Assembly: GCA_000320605.2 (NCBI GenBank)
Contig: KB445811.1
Coordinates: 465,180-529,179 of the forward strand
DNA: 64,000 nt
Direction: 5' to 3'
From: Gelatoporia subvermispora B
Lineage: Eukaryota > Basidiomycota > Agaricomycetes > Polyporales > Gelatoporiaceae
Both the position numbers and the translations under genes were made by a program. Each line of letters begins with the position of its first letter. The stretch's first letter is position 1. Positions 21,443 through 33,533 of the stretch are shown one piece after another. The notes below the pieces were generated by a model that saw nothing but the letters and a program-made list of their open reading frames with translations, made no database searches and was not told the DNA's origin.

Positions 21443-23867
21443 ATGGATGTGGAGTCTTTGACGCAGTCGCAAAGGGATGCGTTGGACCAGCTTCAGGTTG
21501 TCATGAACGGCGGTGATCCCGAGGTGGCGATCGGTGTCCTTTCGAGTGTGGACTGGGATGTTCAGGTATGTGATAAACCCGTTTTTTTCTCGGGAATATT
21601 AAGCACACTGTTATGCGTTTCTGTGTTTTTCGGAGATTTTTGGAGGCCCGAGGTGGACGCGACGTCTGCAAAGACGTTACAGCCACATCACTCGCTTCTA
21701 CATCGCTGCGGCATGCACTCGGTTTTCCAGGGGACCGCTATATGTCATACTTATACCTCGCTGTGGTATGAAGATACTTATAGACGTCAGGATGTTTGTG
21801 TGCAAGTCGGTTGGGAGGCATGGACTATGCTCCTGTTCCCCCGTTCTCTCCGGATCTCCTCTTGGTCATTCTCTGGGTGACCGAGCTCTCACCAATTGGA
21901 TAGATACTTCGGCATCTCATCATTCCATCCTTATGCACGCGTGACTAATCCCACTCTTTCTTGGCAGCGAGCCGCAGAGATTATATTCGACCAAGGCGCG
22001 CCAGCACCTCCTGCTCGCACCCAGCCTGAGCCCCCGGTGCGAGAATCCTTCGAGCTAGACGACTCGGAACAAGGTCTTCTTGGCGGCTCGCATGGAAGAG
22101 AGTTTAATAGAGTAGTGAGTACTCGACAGTCTATCTTACTTCGCCTGCTACGGCTTGTTTATGTGCTCGAATTAGAACTCTTCGTCATCATCAGCACTCG
22201 TCGCCCGACCTATCCGTGCCATTGTTGGCATTCTCACCCTCCCACTGCGTTTCCTCGCCGCACTCCTCCGGTTCCTCTTCCGCGTGCTGCGCATCCCCAT
22301 GCCTCAATTCACCCCCTTCACGAGCCTCACCTTCTCATACCGGCCGCTCGGCCCGGGATCCGGCCGCGACACGCGATACCTGGACGCGAAGAGCGCGGCG
22401 GAACGCTGGGTGCGCTCGCTGGAGGAGGAGACGGGCGCTGTGTGTGTGAGCCATCGCCGAAGCAGGCAGCCGCCAGAGACACAGACTACGAGTGCGTCGG
22501 GCGCGGACGTCACCGCTGGGTCGTCGGGTCTCACTGCGCGATCGGGCACGTGGGAGGGAGAGACGGAGGCAGATACGGACATGAAGCTGCTCCCGGACTT
22601 CTACATTGGCAGCTATGAAGACTTTGTCAGGACCTGCCAGCGGGACATGAAGATCGGGTGTGTTATCCTCGTTAGTGAGGAGCACGACGATGTGCCCGAA
22701 TTCAAGAGGTAAGCGGTATGGTTTCCTGCATTGTGGAGACCGGCTCATATCTGATACAGGAGTACTCTCGTGGACCCCGCATTTGTCCAATTGGTGACTG
22801 ACAATGGGATCTTGGTCTGGGGAGGCGACATTAGGGACAGAGAGCCATGGAGCGGTGCGTGCTAGTACCAGTTTGATCAGAACATGGGCTGATATGTTAC
22901 TGCAGCGGCGCAGAAGTTGCAAGCGACCACATACCCATTCGTTGCTTTCATCGCCCTGCAGCCGCGGCGAACTCCCGGCAACAACTCCTCTTCTACTCCG
23001 ACAGATACCATCCTCTCGCGGCACCAAGGCCCTTCGATCCCGTCAACATCTGGGCCCACTGCCGCGCAGACGCTCGTCACGCACCTCAGCGAGCAACTAC
23101 TCCCGCGCGTGACGCCCTTCCTCGCCCGCCTGCGTACGCAAGCCGTCGAGAAGGAACGCGAGCGTGCGTCGCAGACCACCGCACGCGAGCGCGAACGAGC
23201 GCTGCGTGCGGAGCAGGACCGTGCGTTCGAGGAGAGCAAGCGGCGCGACGCCGAGCGCATCCGGCGGGTGCAAGAAGAGGAGCGCCGGGCAAAGGAAGAG
23301 CGCGCGAGAGAGGAGGAGGCTGCGCAGCTGGCGGAGGAGGAACGCGGGCGTCGTATGCTGTGGCGCCGCTGGGCGCGTCGTGCGCTGATTGTGCGCGAGC
23401 CCCGTCCCGGTGGAGAGCCGGACAGGGGCAAGACGATCCGCATCGGCGTGCGTATGCCAGACGGCAGGAGGGTCGTCAGATTCTTCGGCGAGGCGGACCA
23501 GCTCGTCGCGCTGTACGCATACGTGGACTCGCTCTTCGTGCCGCCAGGTACCCCGACCGAGGGTGACCCGCAGGCGCCACCGAGTGGGAACGCGATCGGC
23601 GAGGAGGCGCTCGTTGAGGAGATGCAGCGCTCGGGGAAGAGCCCGGAGAAGTGGTGGGGCTTCCAGCTCGTACTGGCCTATCCAAGGAAGGAGATCTCGT
23701 GGGAGGCCGGGAGGAAGATCGGCGAGGTGGATGCTCTCAAGGGCGGAGGACAAATTGTAGTCGAGCCGATGGCCGACGAAAGCATCGGCAAGGGTAAGCA
23801 GAAGGCGCAGCCCGCTACCGGAGATGACGGATCTGACGGCTACAAGACGGAGAGCGATGAGGAGTGA
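21443..23867 (+). CDS. FAF2/Ubx2-like UBA-UAS-UBX protein of ER-associated degradation
   Basis: FAF2 (UBXD8) and yeast Ubx2 recruit the Cdc48/p97 ATPase to the ER membrane and lipid droplets for extraction of ubiquitylated proteins. Five exons (21443-21565, 21968-22114, 22176-22708, 22760-22854, 22906-23867) join in frame to 619 residues. An N-terminal UBA-like domain spans about residues 1-50 (LTQSQRDALDQLQ...SVDWDVQRAAEIIFDQG). A hydrophobic hairpin follows at about residues 100-130 (RAIVGILTLPLRFLAALLRF). The UAS thioredoxin-like domain is at about 210-310 (DFYIGSYEDFVRTCQRDMK, GILVWGGDIRDREPW). A charged coiled coil lies at about 370-430 and the UBX domain at about 445-575 (TIRIGVRMPDGRRVVRFF; YPRKEI in place of the usual FPR loop). 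Intron 1 is long (402 nt). The ATG at 21443 suits the family N-terminus. Confidence 0.9.
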
Positions 23868-24715
23868 GTGCTGTCAAGGATTTCGTACGGGCTGAGATCA
23901 TGGACACTTTGTGGCATACGGCCACATGCTCTACATACCGGATGACTATAGATTATGCGTAGAGGCGCACTAATGATATCGTTTACTACTGTCAGTTCCG
24001 GTCTAGGCTTACGCCGAACGTACCTTCACAATCAGTACACTCTTGAGACATCTCGGCGCCCATTGGCTAAGTACAGTACATCTGTCAGCGCCAGCCATAC
24101 AGAATGAAGTCTTGACTCGCGCCTTCGAGGACCCTCCGCGCATTCAAACCCAATCATCGACGTCCCTGGCTGTCTTTAATATATACAGCTTCGACTGAAA
24201 GGGATGTACTCGCGTTCTCATCGCGTTGGGGTCCAATCCCTAATAAACGTCCGGCGAAGTTCTTGCTGGGCGACGGTAATTACAGGCCGGTCATGAACAC
24301 GGTCCAACGAGATTAATCAACAATAATGCTGCATGATGTCTGATTGTCCGACATTGACGAGACTCGCGGTTAGCGGAAGACCGTCGCAAGACGACGCAGA
24401 ATTTGGCAGATCACCCGAATTTCGGAATTTATGCGACTTATCATCAGAGTCGAAATTAAAACTGTCAAATTGCATCAATAAAGGGCTTGAATACAGAGCA
24501 ATAATCATACTCACACAATCCTTCGAGATGCCAATAAAATTAACGTAAAGTTCTGCACGCGATAGACAATATGCACTGTGCAGCAAACATTCCCATTATA
24601 TTCGCAGCCATTGAGGCACCACAATTACATTCATACTACAATGTCGAAAGTCCGTGACCAAATGTCTAATACCAAAACCCAGTAAAGACCCAGTTACTTG
24701 TGTCGATAAACCAAC
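23868..24715. other. Convergent intergenic region, no recognised gene
   Basis: This lies between the stop of the FAF2-like gene and the stop of laccase 2. It is AT-richer than its surroundings and contains only short frames without family likeness. Confidence 0.45.
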
Positions 24716-26933
24716 TTAGTGATCCGCGTCGGAAAGGGCATCGTAGGTCGGGCACAAGGCACTCCAATCCGCTGCATGGATTGTCAGCTTCGCGCTGAAA
24801 TTGGCACATTGGTAAACTTACCAGGGACAGGGTTGGCGGAAGCGACATCTGCGGTCTCCTCAGCGAAGACGATGGCGAAACCGGCCTGCAAGTGCCAGTC
24901 GATGTGGCAGTGGAAGAACCACGGGCCGGGGTTATCGGTCTGCACGCCAGCCAGCATTCAGCATCGCACACTTTTGACGACGTAGGGAGCAACTCACTGT
25001 GAAGCGGATGGTGACGTTATCGGTAGCACCACCAATGCTAACAACGTCACGCTGGATGGGGTCGACGTAGTTGTAGTCGGATTGGCCGGCGGAACGGATG
25101 ACACTGAACGTGTGGCCGTGCAAGTGGAAGGGGTGAGGGCCAGCGATGATGTTACCCGGCAACGAGAGCTGCACCGTCGCGTTGCGCGGGAGGGTGTACA
25201 CGCTACCCGCGGGAAGTAGCTCCTGAGCGGTCATCGCACCACTCAGGATCTGCGTCAGCACGGGGACGGAGGGCGGGACGAAGGTGGCACCGTTGATGAA
25301 GAGGTTCGTGCCGTTCTGCGATAGACGTTAAGAGCGGCGGACTGTGAATATATGGATGGACATACGAAGGTAAAGTTCAGGTTCATAGGAACATCGACAG
25401 CGTCAAAGTCCTGGTTGGGAGCACCCGGCTGAAAATTTGTGATTAGTTTCAGCATCGTTGCGTATGCGCCAATCAGTACGTACAGCCGCAGCAGGGACAA
25501 GAGGGCTCAAGTCAGCCTCGTTCAGTAAGTTCGCAGTCGTGCCGGTGGAGGTCGGCTCTACATCATCGGCACCAACGTAGCGCAAGATGGCTGAGTTGAT
25601 TCCATTTGCGAAGCCCATGTTACCATTATTGGGATTAGCGCGAATCCAGTAGTTGTCGACAGTTTGGTTAGCGTTAAGCTGCAAACCAACATGAGAACAA
25701 ACCTCATGCAGAGGAGCACCGGTAGAACGTACCACAAACGAGTAGCGCTGAGCTGCGAAAATCTGGATCGCATCGACGGTGAGGGGCACAGCATTAACCC
25801 CATCAACCTCGATAACAGTCAGCTCGTGCTGATCGATGGAGAAGACCCAGTTCGGATCGCAAGAAATTGAGACAAGACGGAAGCGGTAGCTGTGTTCAAC
25901 TTCAGTATCATCAACACTGATTACATCTGTAAAACATACCGTTTGCCCTGCTCGACGGTGATCACAGTAAGGTTCGAGTCAGAACCACCAGTACCAGCGA
26001 AGCGACCGAGACCATTGATGAGAGTGGTATCGAACGTCCTAATGTCCGGAACCAGAATCAGTGACACGTGATCACGCATTTGTCTAAGAGGACCAGAACT
26101 CACGGGAATGTCAGAGTCGACGCCGCCGCGTGGTACCAGTCAGACAGAGTGATGACGGTGCTCTCTAGGTAAAATCGTCATTGACCACGTTGCGCAGGGA
26201 CCGAAGTTGAACTGACCATCATCTACATCGTACAAATCCGCATGAGGGTCATTGGGATCGTAAACAACCAGAGGTCCACGGAGACCATCGCAGTACTGAG
26301 TTGCGAGGTGACTGTGGTACCAGAAAGTGCCTGTACGTGGGCCACCATATCAGTTACTCCGAAAATACTGCGAAGCACCAATCTTATTCGCGGACTCACC
26401 GGCCTGGTCTGGAACATTGAAATTGTACAGGAAAGAGTTCCCAGACGCAATCGGGCACTGGCTTACGAAGGCCGGACCGTCCGCCCACGTTGTCCCGTGT
26501 TGGAACAAACCATGCCAGTGCTAGATCCGCAACCGGAGATTAGATAGACGTCAGCCGAAGAGCATGACGTAGGTAAGCCCTAACCCCGTATTCAGTGGAA
26601 AGGAAAGTAGACGCACAATAGACGTAGTCTTCAGCATAGTGTGGTTCGTCAAGTTGTTGACGACATTGATCTGGAAGTTGTCACCCTTCATGCATAACAG
26701 TAAGCTATCGTCATCGTAATTGCGTATATGTTGAGGAGCGTTACCTTGTTACCCTGGATAAGAGGTCCGGGGAAAGTACCACCAGCGAGAACAGCCTCTC
26801 GCCCGAGACCAGGACCATCGGGACTGACAAACGCGTCGGTGATTTCGAGGTCGGTAACAGGCCCAATGGCGGCGAACGCGCCCAGGGACAAGCCGAGGGC
26901 GACGGCGGCGGAGAGCGTCTGGAAACGGGCCAT
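24716..26933 (-). CDS. Laccase 2 (secreted multicopper oxidase)
   Basis: Same role as laccase 1. The start at 26933 gives [20 protein letters not shown], a clear signal peptide; a TTG two codons upstream is not needed. The copper motifs are present: HWHG([11 protein letters not shown]), [26 protein letters not shown] and [12 protein letters not shown], again with Phe at the axial position. Further conserved segments are [35 protein letters not shown] and [16 protein letters not shown]. The C-terminus is [18 protein letters not shown] with TAA at 24716-24718. The introns I can place correspond to those of laccase 1, and no frame break is seen. Codons in the third position are less GC-biased than in laccase 1, so the two copies have drifted in composition. 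Confidence 0.92.
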
Positions 26934-27030
26934 ATTCAAAGATAGGTGTCTCGAGAGGAATGCGAGAGCTGTGAGTGAACTGCTCTCAAAGGAGTGAACC
27001 CGAGATGCAGATCACTCCAGCTCGACCCCG

Positions 27031-27040
27031 AGCCTTTATA
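27031..27040 (-). promoter_or_regulatory. TATA box of laccase 2
   Basis: The minus strand reads TATAAAGGCT about 98 bases upstream of the ATG at 26933, matching the position of the TATA box in the paralogous laccase. Confidence 0.7.
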
Positions 27041-27049
27041 CCGTCGGAT

Positions 27050-27975
27050 TTCATGTTTTGTCGCCTGTGCAACGGAGTACGTACAGAAACACGGTGGGAA
27101 CGGTGTGGGCGCATGCGCATCGCACCTGCACATCACGTCCGGCGAGCGTGGGCGCTGAAAGCGGCAATTGAATGGAGCCCACCATGATGGGGTGTGTCGG
27201 CCGGCGCGAAATGCGCGCACGTACGGTGCCTTGGGGCCGGAGGTCTGAGCGCCTCTCGCCAACCCTGGAGCGCCTTTCCGCACATATGTCTCTTCTGCGT
27301 ATGCCTCTTTCGCAGAAGCGCCAGCGCATTGGTCCGAAGGCTATCCTGGTAGCGCAATTGACTTGCTCGGGCAAGCCGAGAGTCTCGGCTTCTTCTGAAA
27401 GGCCTGGCCCGTCGAAGGTGCTCAGTCACGGCGCGGTTATGTCTTCGAGACGCGCGGAAGTATCAGCGGCATTCAAGCTTGACTGACGCGCTGCATTCAG
27501 TTCTGGTTCAAGGACGCTCTGAACATGAGGCAACGAGCGTTGTGGCCCGACCGGCGCGCCAGGTTGATCGGAAAGGATGACAAGGATGACATAGAAGTGA
27601 CTCGAGCCAGAGGGGAAAGAATGTGCAGATGGGAAGAATCGCTGAGTGATCCTTGACATCGCGTGTGCGGCGGAGCGAGAACGGCCGAGAGCAAGACAGA
27701 GTTAGATAGAAAGCTGTGCCCGATGAGAATAGAACTACAGAGACTTACCATATAAGGGAAGTCCCGACACTGTGCGCCAGCGGCGGCTCCGGAGAATCCC
27801 GCCGCCCTCCCACGTAGAGTTGACCTTGGCAGATATTGCGGCCATGTCGCCGACCTCAACACAAGTGCCGCAGTACCCGGCGTAGTCACGCTAGCCAAAA
27901 CCTCCGCAAATCCGCCCTGAGATGAAATCTGCCCACAAAAACAGACGTGGACAACGCGGATCAAGCGCGTATGTT
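27050..27975. repeat. Laccase 2 upstream block, duplicated upstream of laccase 1
   Basis: This is the counterpart of 12980-13930. The matched segments keep the same order and nearly the same distance from the start codon. No gene is recognised inside. Confidence 0.65.
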
Positions 27976-30208
27976 TTTTCTGCAAGCGCCCTCCATGACC
28001 TGGCCGGTACCCACGGTGAAGCATGCACACGGTAGCTGTGCCTGACCGTACTCCAACCGCGCCATCATTCCTCTAGCTCTCTCGGGCAGTCATCCGACGA
28101 TAGGACGCGCGTTCGAGGCAGTCCTTGGGCGTGGCGCGGGTACTCGGTACAAAGTTCGCACCGCCAAGAGCCCGTCCGGTGTGGTTGTACTCACCTAGAA
28201 GAGCCCATGAGAGCCCCGATAAATGCAGAAGAACGAGATGTTGCATATGACGGTTCCATGTGTCCGGGAGATCTCCCCGTGACGTCGTGGGCTCGTCGAC
28301 GGACAAAGGAGCATTTCAAGATGCCGGACGTCAGAGTCTACTCCGTGTGAGTACCACAGCGAGCCTCGCGCGGTGGAACGGACGAGTGATGCATCTTTGA
28401 GCTCTTTCTGTGTTCCTGGCGGCCTTGTGGAAAGACGGTGAAACGCAGAATCCTTGCCTTGTCCGACGACGGGGCTGTAAACACTCAAGAAGCCTTTTTT
28501 GGATGCACACAGGAACCGGCGGGTGCGGTTGTCTTCGGCACAGGCCGGCACTCGGTTCGACGCTACCCGGACAAGTCACTTCTCTCACTCCCATTGCGAG
28601 CATCATCGTTCGATTTCGGTCTATCGTCTGGGAACTATGCCTTAGTAAACCTTCTCTTTTTGTTCATCACATCGCGGAAGCATGACTGCGATGGTCCTAC
28701 AAGGCTACAACCGAGTCACCTTCCCGCTCGAAGTTTAAGGAACGATTATAATGCGCAGTACAACTTAATAATACGGGGCATCAACGCTGTGCTGCATCAA
28801 ATGTAGCAGAATAAATCGCACTCTTTGCGACACAGAAAGGCATTTCCGAGTATTTACGCGGACGGCCGGCCGCTGTGAGTGCTCCGGAAGAATCCTCCTC
28901 GGCACCGAAAATTAGGATTCAGAATTCCGTGAGCTTGCGTGTTCACGGGTACATCTGCAGGAACTCGGCATCGTTCTATGCGGTGAGCTCTCTCTTGCGA
29001 TCGTCGGCTGGCTCACGTTCTCAGTAATGCAGGTGCCTGATGCTGGTCATATATGCTACTACTGGTGCCCAACTGCGAGCACGGCCGTACCCGAACATCG
29101 GCCACCGTGCTCACATGCACATCACAGACACACATACATCAGAACAGTCGACTCGGACCACTCACTGTTCGCTAGGCCTTGTATACAGCGCCTTACTCTT
29201 AACGTGCGTCGGGTGAAGCAGGGTACTGACATGTCTTAATCGCTCTGAAATAAATCAAAATCAGAATCAGAATCCATGTTTTGAAAATCGCAAAGGCTCG
29301 GGCGGAACAGCTCTCGCCTCTCGGTCGGTGGCTTCGAGGCGCTCCTGATACTCGAGCCACCATTCACTTATCCAGTCGACCGTCTCTGGGAGCGTCTGAG
29401 GTGCTCTCATCACGGTGGCCTCCAACGCTCAGCTGTCAATATACTGATCGACCTGTCGCCGGTGCGCCTCGCCCATGGCGGTCGGGCATTCATCCATATT
29501 GTCTCTGGACACGCCTGGTGAGCCGCTTGCTGCGATGGAATTGCGCTTAATACTGCTGTTCTTCCTCTCACGAGCTTTCGTGATCCGGTGCACATGCCCA
29601 GGCACGGTAGATTTACGTGCTCTGGTCGTATTATGAGCTTTAGTGTTGGACCCATTCCGCCGGCTTTTGATACCCTGTGTCGCCTTCCCCGAATTCGTCA
29701 CAAACGTCGCAGAGGTCAGTCCGCCGATGGTTCGGCGAGACGTTTATGCGATTGCGCACAAAATCTCTCAGGTTTGAATTGATACGCTTATAGAGATATT
29801 CATGGGATCCCGTCAGTCAGCCACTACCCGCTCGTCATGATGATTATGTCGATTATGTCCTATATGATTTGGACCGGATATACCCGATCGACATACTTCA
29901 CATCACACAAGTACACATACCGTAAGCAGGTGGGGATCCTCGTTGTTATGACTGCAAAGTACTCGAATAGCGAATAATTACATGGGTCACATTCCTCCGC
30001 CGAAACGCCTCGTAACAGCTATCTCAGCTCATCAATGAATAAACTCCGACAATTACAACATACACAGCCTGTCAACCCGTCCATCCGTCCACTAAGCATT
30101 GTCCCATCCTATTCCGGCCCTGTTTTCCTGAGCTACCCTGAGGTGTGACATCCCCGCATCAGTGGGAGCGATCGGACTATGGTCAAGCAAGTGACCTACC
30201 AAAATACA
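27976..30208. other. Intergenic stretch, no recognised gene
   Basis: No family is recognised in any frame. An A-rich tail-like motif (aaatcaaaatcagaatcagaatc, 29253-29275) may mark the 3' end of an old LINE fragment; upstream coding relics could not be identified. Confidence 0.35.
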
Positions 30209-32418
30209 CTAACAGTCCCAGCCCAACACGAATTCCGCGCCCGCCTTGGGAGGCAGGGGCGTGGTGTCGTTGCCCGCGGCAGGACTGGGGCCCGCTGGGA
30301 GCGCGCCCTCCCCGATATCGGCAGCGTCCGAGGTTTTCCCGCAGACGCCCGAGTCAAACTCGTCGCGCAACAGCAGGTCGATCGCATTGCGCGCCGCGAC
30401 CGTCTCCGTTTCCATTGTCGAGATAAAGCTGCGGCGCGGGCGTGGGTCAGCATCTCAGCAGTCGGCGCAGGCTGGTGCGGGAAGTGTGGGAGACGTACGG
30501 CTCGAAGGCGTTTACGTAGTACAGGCCCTGGGCGAGCCGGATGGGCGGGAAGGTTGTTGTGGGCGGGAGGACGGGGTAAGCGTCCCACTGTCATGGGCAT
30601 CATAATAGTCAGCCTCATATTGCGGAATGAATGACTGATATACGAGCGGACAGGCTCGGCACGTGCGTGAACTGACCTCCTTACGGTGCACCCACCCGAC
30701 CTTGCCCTCAAAGATCCTCTCGAGCCAGGCATCTTCGATCTTCTCCGGCGAGAATATCTTCACAATCCACTCCTTGCCCAGGGGGCCCTCGACCACCTGC
30801 TCGTCCTTGTCGCGGACCAGCCCGTGGTACGTGAGCGAGTTGAACTCGGGTTTGAGCCCACCCTCGCGCACGCCGTCCCACGTCGTCAACACCTCCGTCG
30901 GCGCTGTACCGCTCAGCAGCCCGAAGTACGCCGCATCGGGCGCCGGGGACGACGTGCTGAGCAGGGTGACGTGTAGGTGCACGTAAGGCTGCTCAGGGAT
31001 GGAGGGGAGCGCCACCTGCGCTGCAAGCGCGATGGACGAGGTGTGGAACGGCGCAGCGAGCACGACCGCGCGGTATGCTTGCGGCTGCGCCGCCTTGGAC
31101 GTCGTCACGAGCCATCCGGACTCGCCGTCGCCCGAGTGCTGCGTGAGAGCCGTGACCTAGAGTTTGATACATATCAGATTGGGCGCAGAGGTACAGAGCC
31201 AGACAGACGCGCCGAGGTGTTCAGGTGCACACGCGCGCCGGAGCGCTCGAGGAATTGCTCGAATATCTGAAAGTTCCCGCCCTTGACGCTCGACGCGCCT
31301 GTTGCGGCAAGCGAGCAGAGGCCCTCGAGGGCGTGAATCTTGTCCACATTCTACGTAGAAGCATATTCATGAGCATCAGTCCGCGCAAGCACCGGAGAGC
31401 GGGAGAACGTCAGTCTCGACTGTACCTGGCCGTAGTTTACGCGGGTTGCGGCCTCGATCAGCTCGCGAGTGAAGCGACGGTCGATGCCGCGCGAGTCGAA
31501 GAACTCAGCGGTAGTCTGTGCGATCCAATGTGTCCAGCCCATCGTCTGCGTGAGGTCCGTGATGTTGTCGAAGCGCGGGGCAGTTTTGGCGTAAAGTTCT
31601 AGATACTCGTCCAGCATCGAGGCCACACTGGCGGAAAATTGTCAGGCAATCCATGGTAAGATGAAGATTAACTGACATTGCTTGTGTACGGGTGGGGGCG
31701 TTGAAGCCGTATCTCCATATTATTTTCACCCGGTCCCACCATCCGCTCAGAAAGCCGCCGCCTGTCTGAGTTCAAGATTGGCAGTCAGCAAAGGCTATAA
31801 TCCGTGAAGATTCCGCTAGAAACATCCGAGGGTCTGTCCGCAGCCTTCATGCAGCAGAGCACCGGTTTTCGCTCGCTGACAGAGGATCGCTCACCGTCAG
31901 TCGAAACTTGGAGCCATCCCATATGCCCATAACGTTGTCATCATCTCCAAAGCCAATCCTGTCGAGCTCAAACTCTTCCGTGGCTCGCCATAGGTTTTTG
32001 TTTGCTTTTACGAAGATCGATGCACCCAATTCCACCGGCTCGAGAGACGAGTTGCCATACGGATAGACGACGGTACTTCCTGCAGGATCGGACATGTCAG
32101 GGTGTACAAAGTAGCTGAGTTAGCACCCTTTCCATACGTACGTCCGCCTATATAGTCGTTCTTCTCGAACACATCCACTTCCACATCCAACCCGAACCGT
32201 TCCTTCGCCTTCGCGATCCAAAACGCAGCCGACGAACCACCTGCTCCTGCGCCGATGATTGCCACCTTGTTCGGGATACTGACAGTAGTGCTAGTACTCT
32301 GTGGTATCGAGACAGGTACTTGTATCGGTCCAGTGAGGAAAGGTAAGCGGAAAGGCAGCTGGAAAGCTTGCGCGGTCGCCGTCGCCGAGAGCGCGAGTAG
32401 AATTGCTCCCGTCAGCAT
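30209..32418 (-). CDS. Prenylcysteine oxidase (lyase) family flavoprotein
   Basis: The family cleaves the thioether of prenylcysteines released from degraded prenylated proteins; it uses FAD and is lysosomal or vacuolar in studied species. The start at 32418 gives a signal peptide (MLTGAILLALSATATAQAF). The FAD-binding Rossmann motif is at about residues 50-75 (VAIIGAGAGGSSAAFWIAKA), followed by VDVFEKNDYIGG. Further exons read GASIFVKANKNLWRATEEFE, WTHWIAQTTAEFFDSRGID, NFQIFEQFLERSGARVHLNT and AYRAVVLAAPFHTSSI. Near the C-terminus a junction joins NAFEP to FISTMETETVAARNAIDLLL. The stop is TAG on the minus strand at 30209-30211. Introns are short. No break is seen. The minus-strand neighbours are unrelated. 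Confidence 0.88.
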
Positions 32419-33533
32419 GTTGGAGTGAAAGTGCGCGACTTCACACCACCAGGATACTCAAGACGAGTTAGACGTGCAGAAGATGGTTACTTTGACGTAT
32501 AACAATGGCCAAGCAAGACAGACACTGGACGCGTGGACAAGTCGTTGCACGACCAGGACGAGGTCGCTTGATGCTTTCCGCTGCGGCCGGTAATTTCCAT
32601 ATCAGGGTAGATGCGGCACGTGATAGTCCACCATCTGCGAGTTGTCCGGATACCATGAACCATCGTCTGCGAGTTTTCCGTATACCGCCGCCTGCGAGTT
32701 TTCCTGATACCTTGTACTTAGGTAGACTCAGGTTGGTTCGCCGACAGAGAACCCATGGCTTGCCTGACGCAACTACACATGCTGTGTGGCTTCTTTTTCT
32801 CGTGTATAGTGACTAGTGAACATGCTACGAGAATCATCGATCAGCTACGACGATACGCCGCTTCGCGAGTAGCAGATGCTGTGGCCCAACACCTTCTGAG
32901 GCTTCCATCTTGGGAACGTGCTTGAACAGCGCCAAGTTGGCATGTAGCTCAGCCGGGTAGCTCAGTTCAGTCCCCCGACAATTCAAACTGGCCCATGTGG
33001 CCACTTTATCGTCTGCTAAAGAGTCCCGTATGTGGTCTCTGGGCATCATGATTTGCTAGTGTCTATGTCACTACGTGGGAGAGCTCGCAACAAAAATGTT
33101 CCAAGGGAATGCTGTGTTCTGGGAAACACGCGGACAAAAGCCGCACCGTACAGATGATCATGTCTCCTTGCATCTGATATCATGATCTGACTACCTAGAC
33201 AGGTACCCCCATCGCATAAAACGGTGCAGTCGCTCCCAAAAGCTGTGTGTGCTAAAGAACGGAACCCTCAGATGACTACTGCGCAATGATAGTATTGGCC
33301 CCTGGACCACAGAACGGAGCTTACTCTTGCAAGTGCCGGGAGATCAACAGATGCACAAGAGCACATCAGCGGTCTGATATCTGATACAGGTTCCCATATA
33401 TCATAAGAGCCGTGAGCAGCCAAAGCAATTCGCGGTGCCGCTGACACTGCACAGGCTTCCCGACTCTCAAGGCCGACACTCGTCCTTATTGAAGTGGATA
33501 CTAACCGTACCTTATCCGCTGCCTTTATTCAGC
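32419..33533. other. Divergent intergenic region, no recognised gene
   Basis: This lies upstream of both the prenylcysteine oxidase (minus) and a DUF6534 gene (plus). A short motif (ctgcgagtt followed by ttccg or gtccg and atacc) occurs three times within 32634-32712. Confidence 0.45.

Noticed and set aside
23097..23753. Long antisense frames over the FAF2-like coiled coil and UBX exon
   Set aside because: The plus strand carries a complete, family-matching exon; the antisense frames are Leu/Arg-rich shadows.
32634..32712. Three copies of a ctgcgagtt...atacc motif upstream of the prenylcysteine oxidase
   Set aside because: Short, irregularly spaced and imperfect; noted in the intergenic entry but too weak for a regulatory claim.
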